Made by a program: the position numbers and the translations under genes. This document shows, piece by piece, positions 49,201 to 57,674 of a stretch of DNA of 64,000 nucleotides. Where the stretch lies: NCBI RefSeq assembly GCF_900120295.1, contig NZ_LT635469.1:62001-126000 (forward strand), in the 5' to 3' direction. The first letter of the stretch is position 1. The number at the start of each line of letters is the position of its first letter. Source of the stretch: Blautia sp. Marseille-P3201T. Lineage in GTDB: Bacteria; Bacillota; Clostridia; Lachnospirales; Lachnospiraceae. Under the pieces are notes generated by a model. It ran no database searches. It saw nothing but the letters and a program-made list of their open reading frames with translations, and was not told the origin of the DNA.

Positions 49201-49631
49201 AAAGCCAGTTGGATGATATGCTGGAGAGTCTTGATATTGTTATTGTAGTGTTAATTATTTCTGCAGGACTTCTTGCCTTTGTAGTTTTATATAATTTGAA
49301 TAATATCAATATTACGGAACGAAAACGCGAACTTGCAACGATTAAGGTTTTGGGATTTTATGATAAAGAGGTTTCGGCTTATGTGCTCCGAGAAAATATT
49401 TTGCTTACCATAATCGGTGTAGTAGTGGGAATTGCACTGGGAAGTATTCTACATCGTTTTGTGATTGTGACAGTGGAAATTGACAGTGTGATGTTCACCA
49501 GAATTATTGAAAATATCAGCTTTGTGTTGAGTGCAGCGCTGACTTGTATGTTTTCCTTTCTTGTAAATGCAGTGATGTACTTTAAATTAAAGAAAATAGA
49601 TATGGTAGAGTCTTTAAAGAGCGTGGAGTAA
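46248..49631 (+). CDS. Very large FtsX/MacB-type ABC permease with coiled-coil extracytoplasmic domain
   Basis: This protein of about 1127 aa starts at ATG 46248, with AGGTGA 6 bases upstream. It has an N-terminal membrane helix (about 15-38), a MacB-like domain (about 45-250), and then about 300 residues of charged coiled coil rich in Lys, Glu, Ala and Gln (about 255-560). An FtsX domain follows (VFPILFFIVAALISLTTMTRMVEEQRTQIGTLKALGYGK, about 600-700), then another helix, a second periplasmic-type domain (about 785-980) and a C-terminal FtsX domain (about 1000-1125). The repeated ATPase-permease unit fits an exporter or envelope-acting machine of unknown substrate. Confidence 0.88.
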   Translation: MKKRAIRKDFYVEIRKSLGRFLSIFFIVAMGVAFFSGIRAGEPDMRYSGDAYFDRNNVMDLRVIGSLGLTEKDIEALEKTEGVERAEPGYSADMLLNVEGNHKVLHVASILEDMNKYTVEEGRMPEKSGECLMDGDFLKAHGFKIGDKITLSSGTKDAVTETLKTDTFEIVGSGSSSMYFTYARGSSTVGNGEVSGFIGVLPEDFGLEAYTECYVSVKDAKALTAFTSRYNAKVEKVQENIEAIADEQGKRRADEIRDEAKAELADAREELENGKKEAEEKLTDAKKQIDDGEKQLQEGKNQLEKANQELQNGKNKLYASQKEIDAAKKEISNGWSQYNAAKKEFDAQEAAFKEQYDAGMAEIAKGEEELTKAWDAFYSQKSEYDKGVAALEQAKELLAKLLASLESGALPPEQVPEIQAKADALKTEIAEKEPVLQAAGQQIEAAKAALEQKQQEADIQFAEAKKQLEQGQAAIETGRQQLEASRQKLVSGEEQAKKGQQQIDAGWSKIREGEKQKTESEALIAENEEKLAQAKEEYEQGKAEADQEIHDGEEKIKDAQLEINKIENAQWYVQDRSALPEYTGFGDNADRIRAIAKVFPILFFIVAALISLTTMTRMVEEQRTQIGTLKALGYGKLSIAGKYLNYALLATVGGSVFGVLFGEKIFPYIIVNAYKIMYTHVPDIVIPYNWEYGIMAAGAAILCTGLATFLACYKELASQPAVLMRPPAPKQGKRVFLERIPFIWKHLSFIWKSTIRNLIRYKKRFFMTVFGIGGCMALMIVGFGLRDSIFAIGKLQYGELQLYDGMVILDTDAEEEDRQEPIEYLSSEKAVSTVMEGYLKKVEISKGDEQREVYLSVPANLEDNKKFQVYRNRITKKEFNLEENSVIITEKAAKLLDLKKGDKITLDGQDGNKTELQVTDICENYMEHYLYISPETYKKIYGEDMEPNTVYFKMKEFNKQELKKIGENILNKRGALNVTYTYNIQSQLDDMLESLDIVIVVLIISAGLLAFVVLYNLNNINITERKRELATIKVLGFYDKEVSAYVLRENILLTIIGVVVGIALGSILHRFVIVTVEIDSVMFTRIIENISFVLSAALTCMFSFLVNAVMYFKLKKIDMVESLKSVE

Positions 49632-49637
49632 GAATTC

Positions 49638-49682
49638 TTACAAAAGATGTAAGTGTTTTTTCCGGCTGTCATCTTTTATAAT
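49638..49682 (+). promoter_or_regulatory. BceR-type operator and promoter of the BceAB-like operon
   Basis: A perfect inverted repeat TTACA-N5-TGTAA (49638-49652) matches the BceR-type binding pattern (TnACA-spacer-TGTnA). It lies just upstream of a poor -35 and a perfect TATAAT (49677-49682), as expected of a promoter activated by a response regulator. The ABC start codon is 33 bases on. Confidence 0.7.
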
Positions 49683-49714
49683 AAAGGTATCTTAAATAAG
49701 GAGATGAGGAGTAT

Positions 49715-50491
49715 ATGGGAAAAACATTATTAGAAATACAAGGGTTAAAGAAAAGCTATGGAAGAAAAGAGGGGGAGACAAAAGCTTTAAACGGCGTTTC
49801 CTTTCAGGTTTTGGAAGGGGAATTTCTGGGAATTATGGGGAGCAGCGGTTCTGGAAAGACTACACTTTTAAACTGTATTGCAACCATGATAAAACCGACA
49901 GAAGGGAAAATTTTACTGTCGGGAGAAGATATTGGTAGATTTAAAGGAAAAAAGTTGGCACAGTTTCGAGGCAAAGAAATCGGATATCTGTTTCAGGATT
50001 TTGAGCTTTTAGATAACCTTACAGTAGAAGAAAATATTCTCCTGCCTTCTGCCATCCATGGCGACAGCCGGAAACAGGCAGAAAACAAATGTATGGAATT
50101 GGCACACTATCTGGAGATGCAGGATGTGTTAGATAAGTTTCCTTCTCAGATTTCAGGTGGTCAAAAGCAAAGGGCAGCAGCGGCAAGAGCTCTGATATCT
50201 CAGCCGAAAATTCTGCTGGCAGATGAGCCCACAGGAGCTTTGGACAGCCACAGCGCCAAAAAGCTTTTAGAAAAAATAAATGGTGTGTGTAAAGATTTTA
50301 AAACAACGGTGATGATGGTAACGCACGATGCCAATGCGGCAAGCTATTGCAGTAGAATTTTATTTATTCAGGACGGAGTTATTTTTCATGAGCTTCGGCG
50401 TCAACTTCCGGAGGAAAGCCAGTCTGATTTCTATCGGAGAATACTGGAAGTGACGGCTGCACTGGGAGGAGGAAGCGCCAATGTTTTATAA
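49715..50491 (+). CDS. BceA-like ABC transporter ATPase
   Basis: This 258-aa ATPase has Walker A GSSGSGKTT (42-50), Q-loop YLFQDFELLDNLTVEENI, signature ISGGQKQRAAAARAL and Walker [14 protein letters not shown]. Its end overlaps the start of a BceB-like permease by 11 bases. A response regulator and kinase follow, so this is a peptide-antibiotic sensing and resistance module. Confidence 0.9.
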   Translation: MGKTLLEIQGLKKSYGRKEGETKALNGVSFQVLEGEFLGIMGSSGSGKTTLLNCIATMIKPTEGKILLSGEDIGRFKGKKLAQFRGKEIGYLFQDFELLDNLTVEENILLPSAIHGDSRKQAENKCMELAHYLEMQDVLDKFPSQISGGQKQRAAAARALISQPKILLADEPTGALDSHSAKKLLEKINGVCKDFKTTVMMVTHDANAASYCSRILFIQDGVIFHELRRQLPEESQSDFYRRILEVTAALGGGSANVL

Positions 50492-52514
50492 TCTGATTAA
50501 GAGAAACAGCAAATCCGACAGGAAGGAAAACAGTCTTTATTTTGCTTCTCTGATTATTTCCGTGGTGGCATTTTACGTGATTTTATCCATAGAAAATCAG
50601 GATGTGATGAAATTTATAAAGAGTATGGAAAGTGATGCCGTTCAGAAGCTTTTAATTCTTATTCCTATCTTTTATGTATTTTCTCTTTTTGTTCTGTCCT
50701 TTTTGGTGTTTTTTACAACACGGTACCAGATGGAGCGCAGAAGCCATGAGTTTGGACTTTATCTGATGATGGGAATGAAGAGAAGCCGTTTGTTTTTTAT
50801 GCTCATTGCAGAAGATATGGTAAATACGGCGGTGGCCTTTCTGGCAGGATTTCCTATTGCCATTTTGCTGACAGAGATTATCAGTCTTACTGTATCAAGA
50901 CTGATTGGATTGGGAATTCTGGAACACCACTTTACCATTACATGGACGGCTGTTTTATGGACTATAGTAGGGATTGTTCTGATTAAAATCGTAATTCTAA
51001 GTGTTTTAAGTGGAATAACGGTAAATAAAGAGCCGTATGTATTGATTAAAAATTCAGATGAAAGTGAGAAAAAGAGGACAAAAGGGCAAGGCTCACCGGT
51101 TTTTCTTCTTGGCGGTTTTCTTCTTCTGGGAATTGCATATTTTCTGGGTGTGAGAAAAGGGTTATGGGAGCAGATGCGTTCCCTTTTATGGATTTTGCTT
51201 TTTGGAATAACAGGAACATATCTTTTGTTTAAAGGTTTTTATTTCTTGTTTCAAAAAGCTCTGAAAAAGAAAAGAAAAGGGCTTAGAACTTTTACGCTCA
51301 GACAGTTACAGGAAAGTGTTTTTCTGAAAAGCGGATTTTTAGCGTCCTGTTCTCTTTTACTTTTGATTGCATTTTGCTGCCTGTCCTTTGGAATTTCTGC
51401 TACATTTTCGCAAAAACCGGAACGTTTTACGGATTTTACTTTTGTAGGTGAAGAACAAGAAGTAAAAGAAAAGCTAGAGCAGGCAGGCATTATGGAGCAG
51501 TTTCAGAATTTTTACCAAATGGAGCTTTCCTTTTTGTCTACATTTGAAGGAGAGCATACTTTTTCCTGTGAAGAACTGCTGAAAGCAATCAAGGAGCTTC
51601 CTCCTTCAGAGAACCGGGATATTTTAATTAACAATTTGGGATATTTAGATGCTCCATATATAATAAAACTATCCAGTTATAACCAACTTTTAAAATCAGC
51701 AGGGAAAGAGCCTCTGGTTCTGAAAGAAGATGAAGTATTTCTCTATGAAGATCCCAGAATGAGTGAAGAATATGTAGAAACTTTGCAGGAAGCATTGAAA
51801 ACAGGAGTGCATCTGCAAATTGACGGGCAGGATTATCTGATGAAAGAAAAGGTTATGTCCTATGATGTGGTGACAGATGATAAAATTACGCTTATGGATG
51901 CCTTAATTGTAGAAGACAGCGTTTTTGAAATTTTATGTGAAAAGGATAGTACACAATCCTATTGGAATGCCATATTGAACGATAAGATAATTGAAAATGA
52001 AGGATTGATTAAAGGGTTTACAGATATCAATAAAGAACTGGCAAAAACAGGGTTAGAATATGAAAGCTATATGGAAAATATGGGAAGACACTTGTTTTAT
52101 ATAGTGTCAGAGAGTTATCTGTCTATTTATCTGGGGGTTGTATTTTTGATTATAGCCAATACGGCAATCGGAACACAGTTCCTTATGTATCAAGGGAAAA
52201 CAGGAAAACGTTATCAGGCCTTATTTGCCCTCGGGGCAGATTTTTCAAAAGCTTCAAAATCAGGGAGAACACAGGTGTGCTGGTACTTTTTCCTTCCCGC
52301 AGGAGTAGCTGCCGTCAGTTCTGTTTTCGGAATTCAGTCAATGACAAACGGACTTTTGTCTTCTTATTTTGAAGAGCAGCAGAGTAATATAATAGTAATA
52401 GCACTTCTTGTAGTCTGCCTCATCGCTGTGGTAGAATGGGTATATATCAGAACAGTGATGAAAAACAGTGACAGAAATATTCATGCTTTGCTAGAAAGAA
52501 AAAGAGATGAATAG
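50481..52514 (+). CDS. BceB-like FtsX-type permease
   Basis: This 677-aa membrane protein has about ten helices. An FtsX domain lies near the N-terminus (about 55-180, including YQMERRSHEFGLYLMMGMKRSRL), a large extracellular domain follows (about 310-545), and three further helices lie at the C-terminus. The long extracellular domain is the peptide-sensing part of BceB proteins and passes the signal to the adjacent kinase. No protein of the BceAB-RS set is missing. Confidence 0.88.
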   Translation: MFYNLIKRNSKSDRKENSLYFASLIISVVAFYVILSIENQDVMKFIKSMESDAVQKLLILIPIFYVFSLFVLSFLVFFTTRYQMERRSHEFGLYLMMGMKRSRLFFMLIAEDMVNTAVAFLAGFPIAILLTEIISLTVSRLIGLGILEHHFTITWTAVLWTIVGIVLIKIVILSVLSGITVNKEPYVLIKNSDESEKKRTKGQGSPVFLLGGFLLLGIAYFLGVRKGLWEQMRSLLWILLFGITGTYLLFKGFYFLFQKALKKKRKGLRTFTLRQLQESVFLKSGFLASCSLLLLIAFCCLSFGISATFSQKPERFTDFTFVGEEQEVKEKLEQAGIMEQFQNFYQMELSFLSTFEGEHTFSCEELLKAIKELPPSENRDILINNLGYLDAPYIIKLSSYNQLLKSAGKEPLVLKEDEVFLYEDPRMSEEYVETLQEALKTGVHLQIDGQDYLMKEKVMSYDVVTDDKITLMDALIVEDSVFEILCEKDSTQSYWNAILNDKIIENEGLIKGFTDINKELAKTGLEYESYMENMGRHLFYIVSESYLSIYLGVVFLIIANTAIGTQFLMYQGKTGKRYQALFALGADFSKASKSGRTQVCWYFFLPAGVAAVSSVFGIQSMTNGLLSSYFEEQQSNIIVIALLVVCLIAVVEWVYIRTVMKNSDRNIHALLERKRDE

Positions 52515-52531
52515 GAAAAGTGAGTGGGTTT

Positions 52532-53200
52532 ATGAGCAAAATTACTATAGTGGAAGATGATATTTTTATGCGTGAGGAGTTGGCAGATATTTTGGAAAAG
52601 GAAGGATATGAGGTAGTACAAATCAGTAATTTTCAGAATGTCTATGAAGAGATTAAGAAAAGCAAACCGGCCCTTGTGCTTTTAGATATCAATTTGCCCA
52701 GAAAATCAGGATTTGAGATCTGCAAACAATTAAAGGAGAAAAATTTGTGTCCGGTAATTATTCTGACTTCACGGACACAGATTGGAGATGAAATTCATGG
52801 GCTGAAGCTGGGCGCTGATGATTTCTTGACAAAGCCGTACCATAAGGGACGGCTTTTGGCACGTATCGAGAATACGTTACAGCGTTTTTCCAGTTTTGAA
52901 GGCATTCTAAAGGGCAACGGGTTTTATTTAGACAAGCATACTTATACGCTTTATACAGAAAACTATTCAAAGGTATTGCCGGAGAAAGAAGGAAAAATTC
53001 TGGAGGTGCTTTTAGAGCATCGGGGAGAAATTGTTTCAAAAGAAGATTTATTTTTGAAAGTGTGGGGAACACAAGTCTATGTAGATGAAAATATTCTTCA
53101 GGTGAATATGACACGGTTACGTAAAACATTGAATACATTGGGATTAGAAAACATGGTACAGACTGTTCGGGGAAGGGGGTATCTCTGGAATGGAGAATGA
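52532..53200 (+). CDS. OmpR/BceR-type response regulator
   Basis: This 222-aa protein starts at ATG 52532, preferred over the GTG at 52520. The receiver domain (1-115) has acidic residues D9/D10, phospho-acceptor D52 (LLDINLP) and the conserved Lys in FLTKPY. The winged-helix output domain (about 125-222) has VSKEDLFLKVWGTQVYVDENILQVNMTRLRKTL. Its likely site is the TTACA-N5-TGTAA box at 49638-49652. Confidence 0.9.
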   Translation: MSKITIVEDDIFMREELADILEKEGYEVVQISNFQNVYEEIKKSKPALVLLDINLPRKSGFEICKQLKEKNLCPVIILTSRTQIGDEIHGLKLGADDFLTKPYHKGRLLARIENTLQRFSSFEGILKGNGFYLDKHTYTLYTENYSKVLPEKEGKILEVLLEHRGEIVSKEDLFLKVWGTQVYVDENILQVNMTRLRKTLNTLGLENMVQTVRGRGYLWNGE

Positions 53201-54242
53201 TAGAAAAAGAAAATGGCAGACAGCAGGAGAAGTATGCAAGGAAAACACATGGTTCTTTGTTGCTCTGCTGTTTTTCGATTGTTTTTGCTTTTTTTGCCTG
53301 TGGCTGCTTGATAATCGAAAAAGTGTAAAACTGGCAGTTGCCTTTGTGCTTTTTACAGGTGTAATTTTTGTATTTCTTTTTATAGATAAGATGAAAAAGA
53401 AGAATAAAAAACTTCTTTACTTTCAAGAGCTTTTAAGTGATAGAAATAATCTGGGTAAAGAATTGAATACAGATGTATTATCTTTTGAAGAAAAGTGGAT
53501 AATAGAAAAGTTAAGAGAAAAAATAGAAGATATTGAAATTGAAAAGAGAGATGTGATGCTGGCGCTTCGACAGCAGCAGGAATATGTGGAAACGTGGGTA
53601 CATGAAATAAAAACGCCTATATCATGGCTTACTTTGCTGTTGGAAAATCGTGAAGATGAAATGAGTCCTAAAGTTTATCAGAAGTTTCAGTATATGAATG
53701 TACAGTTACAGGAATATGTATCGCAAATCCTTTATTTTTCACGTTTATCGTATGAGCACAAAAGAGAAATTATGGAGTGGGTGAATCTGCAGGATTGTAT
53801 AGATTACGTGTTGGAGGCGTATGAATATTTATTGACAGAGAGTAAAATTTCTATAGTGGAAAACTTAGAAGTGAAAGAAATTTTTACAGACAGGAAAAAT
53901 TTGGAGTTTATAGTATCTCAGGTTGTGAGCAATAGTATTCAGTATAGAAAAGAAAAAAACGGGCAGATTATTTTTTCAGCTTATGAGAAGGATGAAAAGA
54001 TTTATATTAGTATAGAAGATAATGGAAAAGGGGTTTCAGAGGTGGATTTACCTTTTGTTTTTGAAAAGGGATTTACAGGCAGCAATGGACAGGAAAACAA
54101 GAAGTCTACGGGAATAGGACTGTATCTTGTGAAAAAAATGGCAGAAAATATGAAGCTTGTATGCAGCGCAAAGAACAGAGAAGCAGGTGGATTTCGGCTG
54201 ATAATCGAATTCCCCAAGGTGGAAAAGGAGGAGATTGTATGA
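53190..54242 (+). CDS. BceS-like intramembrane-sensing histidine kinase
   Basis: This 350-aa kinase has two membrane helices (about 21-40 and 46-66) joined by a very short loop, the hallmark of intramembrane-sensing kinases that depend on a BceAB transporter for signal. The dimerisation helix has H138 in ETWVHEIKTPISWL. The ATPase domain has N-box VSNSIQYRK, DNGKG and GIGLYLVKKMA. It overlaps the response regulator gene by 11 bases and its stop overlaps the next ATG. Confidence 0.9.
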   Translation: MENDRKRKWQTAGEVCKENTWFFVALLFFDCFCFFCLWLLDNRKSVKLAVAFVLFTGVIFVFLFIDKMKKKNKKLLYFQELLSDRNNLGKELNTDVLSFEEKWIIEKLREKIEDIEIEKRDVMLALRQQQEYVETWVHEIKTPISWLTLLLENREDEMSPKVYQKFQYMNVQLQEYVSQILYFSRLSYEHKREIMEWVNLQDCIDYVLEAYEYLLTESKISIVENLEVKEIFTDRKNLEFIVSQVVSNSIQYRKEKNGQIIFSAYEKDEKIYISIEDNGKGVSEVDLPFVFEKGFTGSNGQENKKSTGIGLYLVKKMAENMKLVCSAKNREAGGFRLIIEFPKVEKEEIV

Positions 54243-55108
54243 AGATAAGATTTATGACGAAAGAAGAGTTTCTCACTTCTTTGTCAGAATATCCGTATAA
54301 AAAGCTTTTTGTTAAGAGCTTGGAGGAAGCGGCATATTGCAAAACAGAATTTTTCTCAGAGGGTATGTTTGGAATTTTGAAAATACCGGATAAAAGAAAT
54401 CTTCAGGGGAAGTTTTTGATTGCAGCATATTATGTGAAAAAGGGAGCGATTATCTTTTTAGATGAAGATAAGGTTATTCATCCTGTGCTGGAAAAGCGAA
54501 AGGAACTGGAAGATATAGAGGAAGGTCAGGAGCTGGGAATACTTCTTACGGTTTTAAACGGACTTATTGAGGACGAAGTACCTTATCTGCAAAAGATAGA
54601 GGAGAAAATTACAGAACTGGAAGATATTTTAATTGTTCAGCCGCCCAGAGATTTTCCCGAGGTTTTAATGAGGTTTCGCAGAGCCATGACACGTCTTCAC
54701 GGGTTTTATGTGCAGCTTTTGGATGTGATAGAAGAAATACAGGGGAATTTAGGTGAGCGCTTGTCAGAGGAAGATGAAACAGGATGGAAAATGCTGGCGA
54801 GCCGTGTATCTCGCTTGCATGGATATACAGAGAATATTCGGGAAAATCTTTTGCAGCTGCATGAACTATATCAGGCGCAGATTGATATTTCTCAAAATGA
54901 GATTATGACTATTTTAACCATTGTAACTACGGTATTTCTGCCATTGTCCCTGCTGGCAGGCTGGTATGGCATGAACTTTCCCAATATGCCTCTTTTAAAT
55001 TGGAAATACGGATATCTTACAGTGATTTTCATTACCTTTATAATTATTGCAGTGGAGGTGCGTTACTTCAGAAAGAAAGGATATTTGAAAAAGCGCAGAA
55101 AAATGTAA
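54239..55108 (+). CDS. corA: CorA-family divalent cation transporter
   Basis: This 289-aa protein starts at ATG 54239, overlapping the kinase stop (ATGA), with GGAGGAG upstream. It has a long soluble N-terminal part and two C-terminal membrane helices. The first ends in the selectivity motif GWYGMNFPNMP, and a basic tail (RKKGYLKKRRK) follows. It probably carries Mg2+ or a related ion. Its close coupling to a BceRS operon is unusual and suggests co-expression under envelope stress. Confidence 0.85.
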   Translation: MKIRFMTKEEFLTSLSEYPYKKLFVKSLEEAAYCKTEFFSEGMFGILKIPDKRNLQGKFLIAAYYVKKGAIIFLDEDKVIHPVLEKRKELEDIEEGQELGILLTVLNGLIEDEVPYLQKIEEKITELEDILIVQPPRDFPEVLMRFRRAMTRLHGFYVQLLDVIEEIQGNLGERLSEEDETGWKMLASRVSRLHGYTENIRENLLQLHELYQAQIDISQNEIMTILTIVTTVFLPLSLLAGWYGMNFPNMPLLNWKYGYLTVIFITFIIIAVEVRYFRKKGYLKKRRKM

Positions 55109-55169
55109 AAGCCCCTTCTTTTTTAAAAAATTCAGCGTAAATATAGAACAAAAGGCATCAGGAGCAGAT

Positions 55170-55694
55170 ATGAAGTTTTTGATTTTTCTCTCAGAGATTA
55201 GCATACCGTTAATTTTGTTTTATATTGTGGGATTTGGTATTCTTATGAAATGCCGTGTATACGAGGAATTTGTGAAAGGAGCGAAGGATGGTCTTTTGAC
55301 TGTTGTTAAAATTTTGCCTACTTTAATCGGGCTAATGGTGGCAGTGGGTGTGCTTCGGGCATCGGGATTTTTGGATATGCTGGGGCAGGTGTTGGGAAAT
55401 TTTACCGCACAAATCGGTTTTCCTTCGGAGCTGGTACCTCTTGCCATTATCCGAATGTTTTCCTCAAGCGCTGCGACAGGACTGGTGCTTGATATTTTTA
55501 AAGAATTTGGCACGGACTCCTACATCGGATTGATTGCATCCATTATGATGTCCTGCACAGAAACGATTTTCTATACGATTTCTGTTTATTTTATAGCGGC
55601 AAAAGTAAACAAAACAAGATATACCGTTGCAGGAGCTATGCTGGCAACGGCTGCGGGGATTGCCGTCAGTATATTTTTAGCAGGTAGTATGTAA
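55170..55694 (+). CDS. spmB: Spore maturation protein B
   Basis: This 174-aa membrane protein of the nucleoside-recognition/Gate family has five or so helices, with the family patterns GAKDGLLTVVKILPTLIGLMVAVGVLRASG and the late CTETIFYTISVYFIAAKV. SpmB acts with SpmA in spore-core dehydration. SpmA is not next to it here. Its presence supports a spore-forming ancestry. Confidence 0.88.
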   Translation: MKFLIFLSEISIPLILFYIVGFGILMKCRVYEEFVKGAKDGLLTVVKILPTLIGLMVAVGVLRASGFLDMLGQVLGNFTAQIGFPSELVPLAIIRMFSSSAATGLVLDIFKEFGTDSYIGLIASIMMSCTETIFYTISVYFIAAKVNKTRYTVAGAMLATAAGIAVSIFLAGSM

Positions 55695-55773
55695 AAAAAA
55701 ATTCTGTAAAATTTCTATCAAATATGTTAAACTAATACAGTGAAAAAACAGTAGATGAAATGTAGGTAAGAAT

Positions 55774-56397
55774 ATGCAGGAAAAAGATAAGAAAAAGCTG
55801 GGGAAGGTATTGCTTATTATTTTAAAAACCATATTGGCGATACCATTGATTATAATATTTGCTGTAATAAGGGGAATTCAATTTTTCTTAAAAATGTGTG
55901 GGGCAGTGGTTTCTTTTGTGTGTATCGTGTCTGCTGTAATGCTGTCCATTGGAGTTCTGGTAGAAATTGTATTGCAGGTAAAGGGAAATGGTCCGGGAAT
56001 TCCGGCGATTATCCTGACAATGGCGGTAGCAGGAGGACTGGCATATATTCCGGCCACAGGTGTTGCAATGGTAATGGTCGTACTTGAAGCAGCCTGCAGT
56101 TGGATTTGGAAATGGTATATGGGAAATTCAGATAACTGGAAAGTTTTCTATAAAAGACCGGATTATCAATGGTCTGCCTTTGAGGGAGGATATAAAGGAA
56201 AGGACACAGATGATGCAGAGTTTCACATTCATTACTTTAAAGGAATTAAAAATCAGGAAGAGTTGAAAAAGCGCTATTATGCCCTTCTTCGGATTTATCA
56301 TCCGGATAATAGTTTTGGTGAGGATGAAATTACCAGAAGTATTATGGAGGAGTATGATTATTTAAAAAATAAGTTTCCGAAGGAGGAAAGTGTTTAA
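55774..56397 (+). CDS. Membrane protein with a C-terminal J-domain
   Basis: This 207-aa protein has three predicted membrane helices (about 12-34, 42-66 and 76-108), then a soluble C-terminus. Residues about 160-200 resemble the core of a DnaJ J-domain: QEELKKRYYALLRIYHPDNS with the HPD triad (176-178), then a helix IMEEYDYLKNKF. It may recruit DnaK to the membrane face. No client is visible and no zinc-finger part is present. I do not know a named family for the whole protein. Confidence 0.7.
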   Translation: MQEKDKKKLGKVLLIILKTILAIPLIIIFAVIRGIQFFLKMCGAVVSFVCIVSAVMLSIGVLVEIVLQVKGNGPGIPAIILTMAVAGGLAYIPATGVAMVMVVLEAACSWIWKWYMGNSDNWKVFYKRPDYQWSAFEGGYKGKDTDDAEFHIHYFKGIKNQEELKKRYYALLRIYHPDNSFGEDEITRSIMEEYDYLKNKFPKEESV

Positions 56398-56470
56398 ATA
56401 TCAGTTGACAAGTACAGGGAAAAAGTTATAATTGAAGGTAATGAATATTTCAAAAGTGGAGGATTTCAAA

Positions 56471-57043
56471 ATGAAAGTATTAGTAGAAACATCTGCAAGA
56501 CATGTACATTTATCTCAGGAGCATTTAGAAGTTCTGTTCGGTAAAGGACATGAATTAACAGTAAAAAAAATGTTAAGCCAGCCGGGACAGTTCGCATGTG
56601 AAGAAAAAGTTGAAGTAATCGGAACAAAAGGCAGCCTGAAAATGTCTGTTTTAGGACCTGTAAGAAAAGATACACAGGTAGAGGTTTCTTTAACAGATGC
56701 AAGAAGCATCGGTGTTGTTGCTCCAATTCGTGAATCCGGAGATATTAAAGACTCAGGAGCATGTAAGATTGTTGGACCAGCAGGTGAAGTTGAATTAACA
56801 GAAGGCGTAATCGCTGCAAAACGTCACGTACATATGACACCGGAAGATGCTGAAAAAGCAGGTGTAGCTGACAAACAGATCGTTGATTTAGCTATCGAAT
56901 CTCCAAACGGAAGAAGTTTAACATTTGGTGATGTAGTTGTTCGTGTAAGTGCATCTTATGCAACAGCAGCTCATATTGATACAGATGAAGCAAACGCTTT
57001 AGCACCAGGTAAAGAATGCTTCGGAGAAATGATTATTAAATAA
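56471..57043 (+). CDS. pduL: Phosphate propanoyltransferase
   Basis: This 190-aa PduL-family enzyme transfers acyl groups between CoA and phosphate. It has both zinc-site histidine motifs, SARHVHLSQ (8-16, H11 and H13) and AKRHVHMTPEDA. I chose ATG 56471, with GGAGG 8 bases upstream. No shell-protein genes are nearby and no extended encapsulation peptide is visible, so it is probably a cytosolic phosphotransacylase, for example in acetate or propionate formation. Confidence 0.9.
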   Translation: MKVLVETSARHVHLSQEHLEVLFGKGHELTVKKMLSQPGQFACEEKVEVIGTKGSLKMSVLGPVRKDTQVEVSLTDARSIGVVAPIRESGDIKDSGACKIVGPAGEVELTEGVIAAKRHVHMTPEDAEKAGVADKQIVDLAIESPNGRSLTFGDVVVRVSASYATAAHIDTDEANALAPGKECFGEMIIK

Positions 57044-57057
57044 TTGAATTTTTCAAT

Positions 57058-57090
57058 AGGGCATCGGCAGAAACTGTCGGTGCTCTTTTG
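57058..57090 (+). terminator. Rho-independent terminator
   Basis: GCATCGGCAG (57061-57070) pairs with CTGTCGGTGC (57074-57083) with one G-T pair, followed by TCTTTT. It ends pduL. Confidence 0.78.
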
Positions 57091-57172
57091 CATCATAGAA
57101 CATAAAAACTCATTGTTTTTATGTTCTAAATCGGATATAATAAAAGCAGAAGAATGTCGAAGGAGTGATAAA

Positions 57173-57619
57173 GTGGATCATTATGAGGTATTCCATGATA
57201 TTCTGGTAAATTTATTTCAGGAAATTATGGATATAGAGGGAAAGGCACTGATTACTTCTGAATTTAAAGATATTTCTGTCAATGATATGCATATTATGGA
57301 GGCTATTGGAGAAGAAGACGCCAAAAACATGTCTTCTGTTGCTAAGATATTATCAGTTACTGTGGGAACTTTAACTATTGCTATCAATGGTCTTGTGAAG
57401 AAAGGGTATGTGACCAGAGAAAGAAGTGAGGAAGACCGAAGGGTTGTTCTTATTTCACTTACGGAGAAAGGCCGTAAGGCAAACCAACACCATAAAAGCT
57501 TTCATGACGGAATGATACAGGCTCTTTTAAAGGATTTAGACGATGAACAGCAGGAAATTTTAGTGAAATCCTTATTAAATTTAAGAGAATTCTTTGATTC
57601 GTATGAAAATCAGAAATAA
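57173..57619 (+). CDS. MarR-family transcriptional regulator
   Basis: This 148-aa protein starts at GTG 57173, with AAGGAGTGAT upstream; the frame extends further up through the pduL terminator, which rules out the longer form. The MarR winged helix is clear: MSSVAKILSVTVGTLTIAINGLVKKGYVTRERSEEDRRVVLISLTEKG. The sequence resembles FabT-like regulators of fatty-acid synthesis, but no fab genes follow here. It is a single-gene unit closed by a terminator. Confidence 0.87.
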   Translation: MDHYEVFHDILVNLFQEIMDIEGKALITSEFKDISVNDMHIMEAIGEEDAKNMSSVAKILSVTVGTLTIAINGLVKKGYVTRERSEEDRRVVLISLTEKGRKANQHHKSFHDGMIQALLKDLDDEQQEILVKSLLNLREFFDSYENQK

Positions 57620-57664
57620 GGGGTTGTTGCAGGTATGTTAATATACCAATGCACAACCCCTTTC
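57619..57664. terminator. Terminator between the MarR gene and the DUF885 gene
   Basis: GGGGTTGT (57620-57627) pairs with ACAACCCC (57653-57660), with an inner GGTAT/ATATACC stem, followed by TTT. The two neighbouring genes converge on it. Confidence 0.75.
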
Positions 57665-57674
57665 CTGTTATTGG

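Noticed and set aside
52758-53426. 222-aa minus-strand frame across the response regulator and kinase
   Set aside because: Antisense shadow of two clearly recognised genes.
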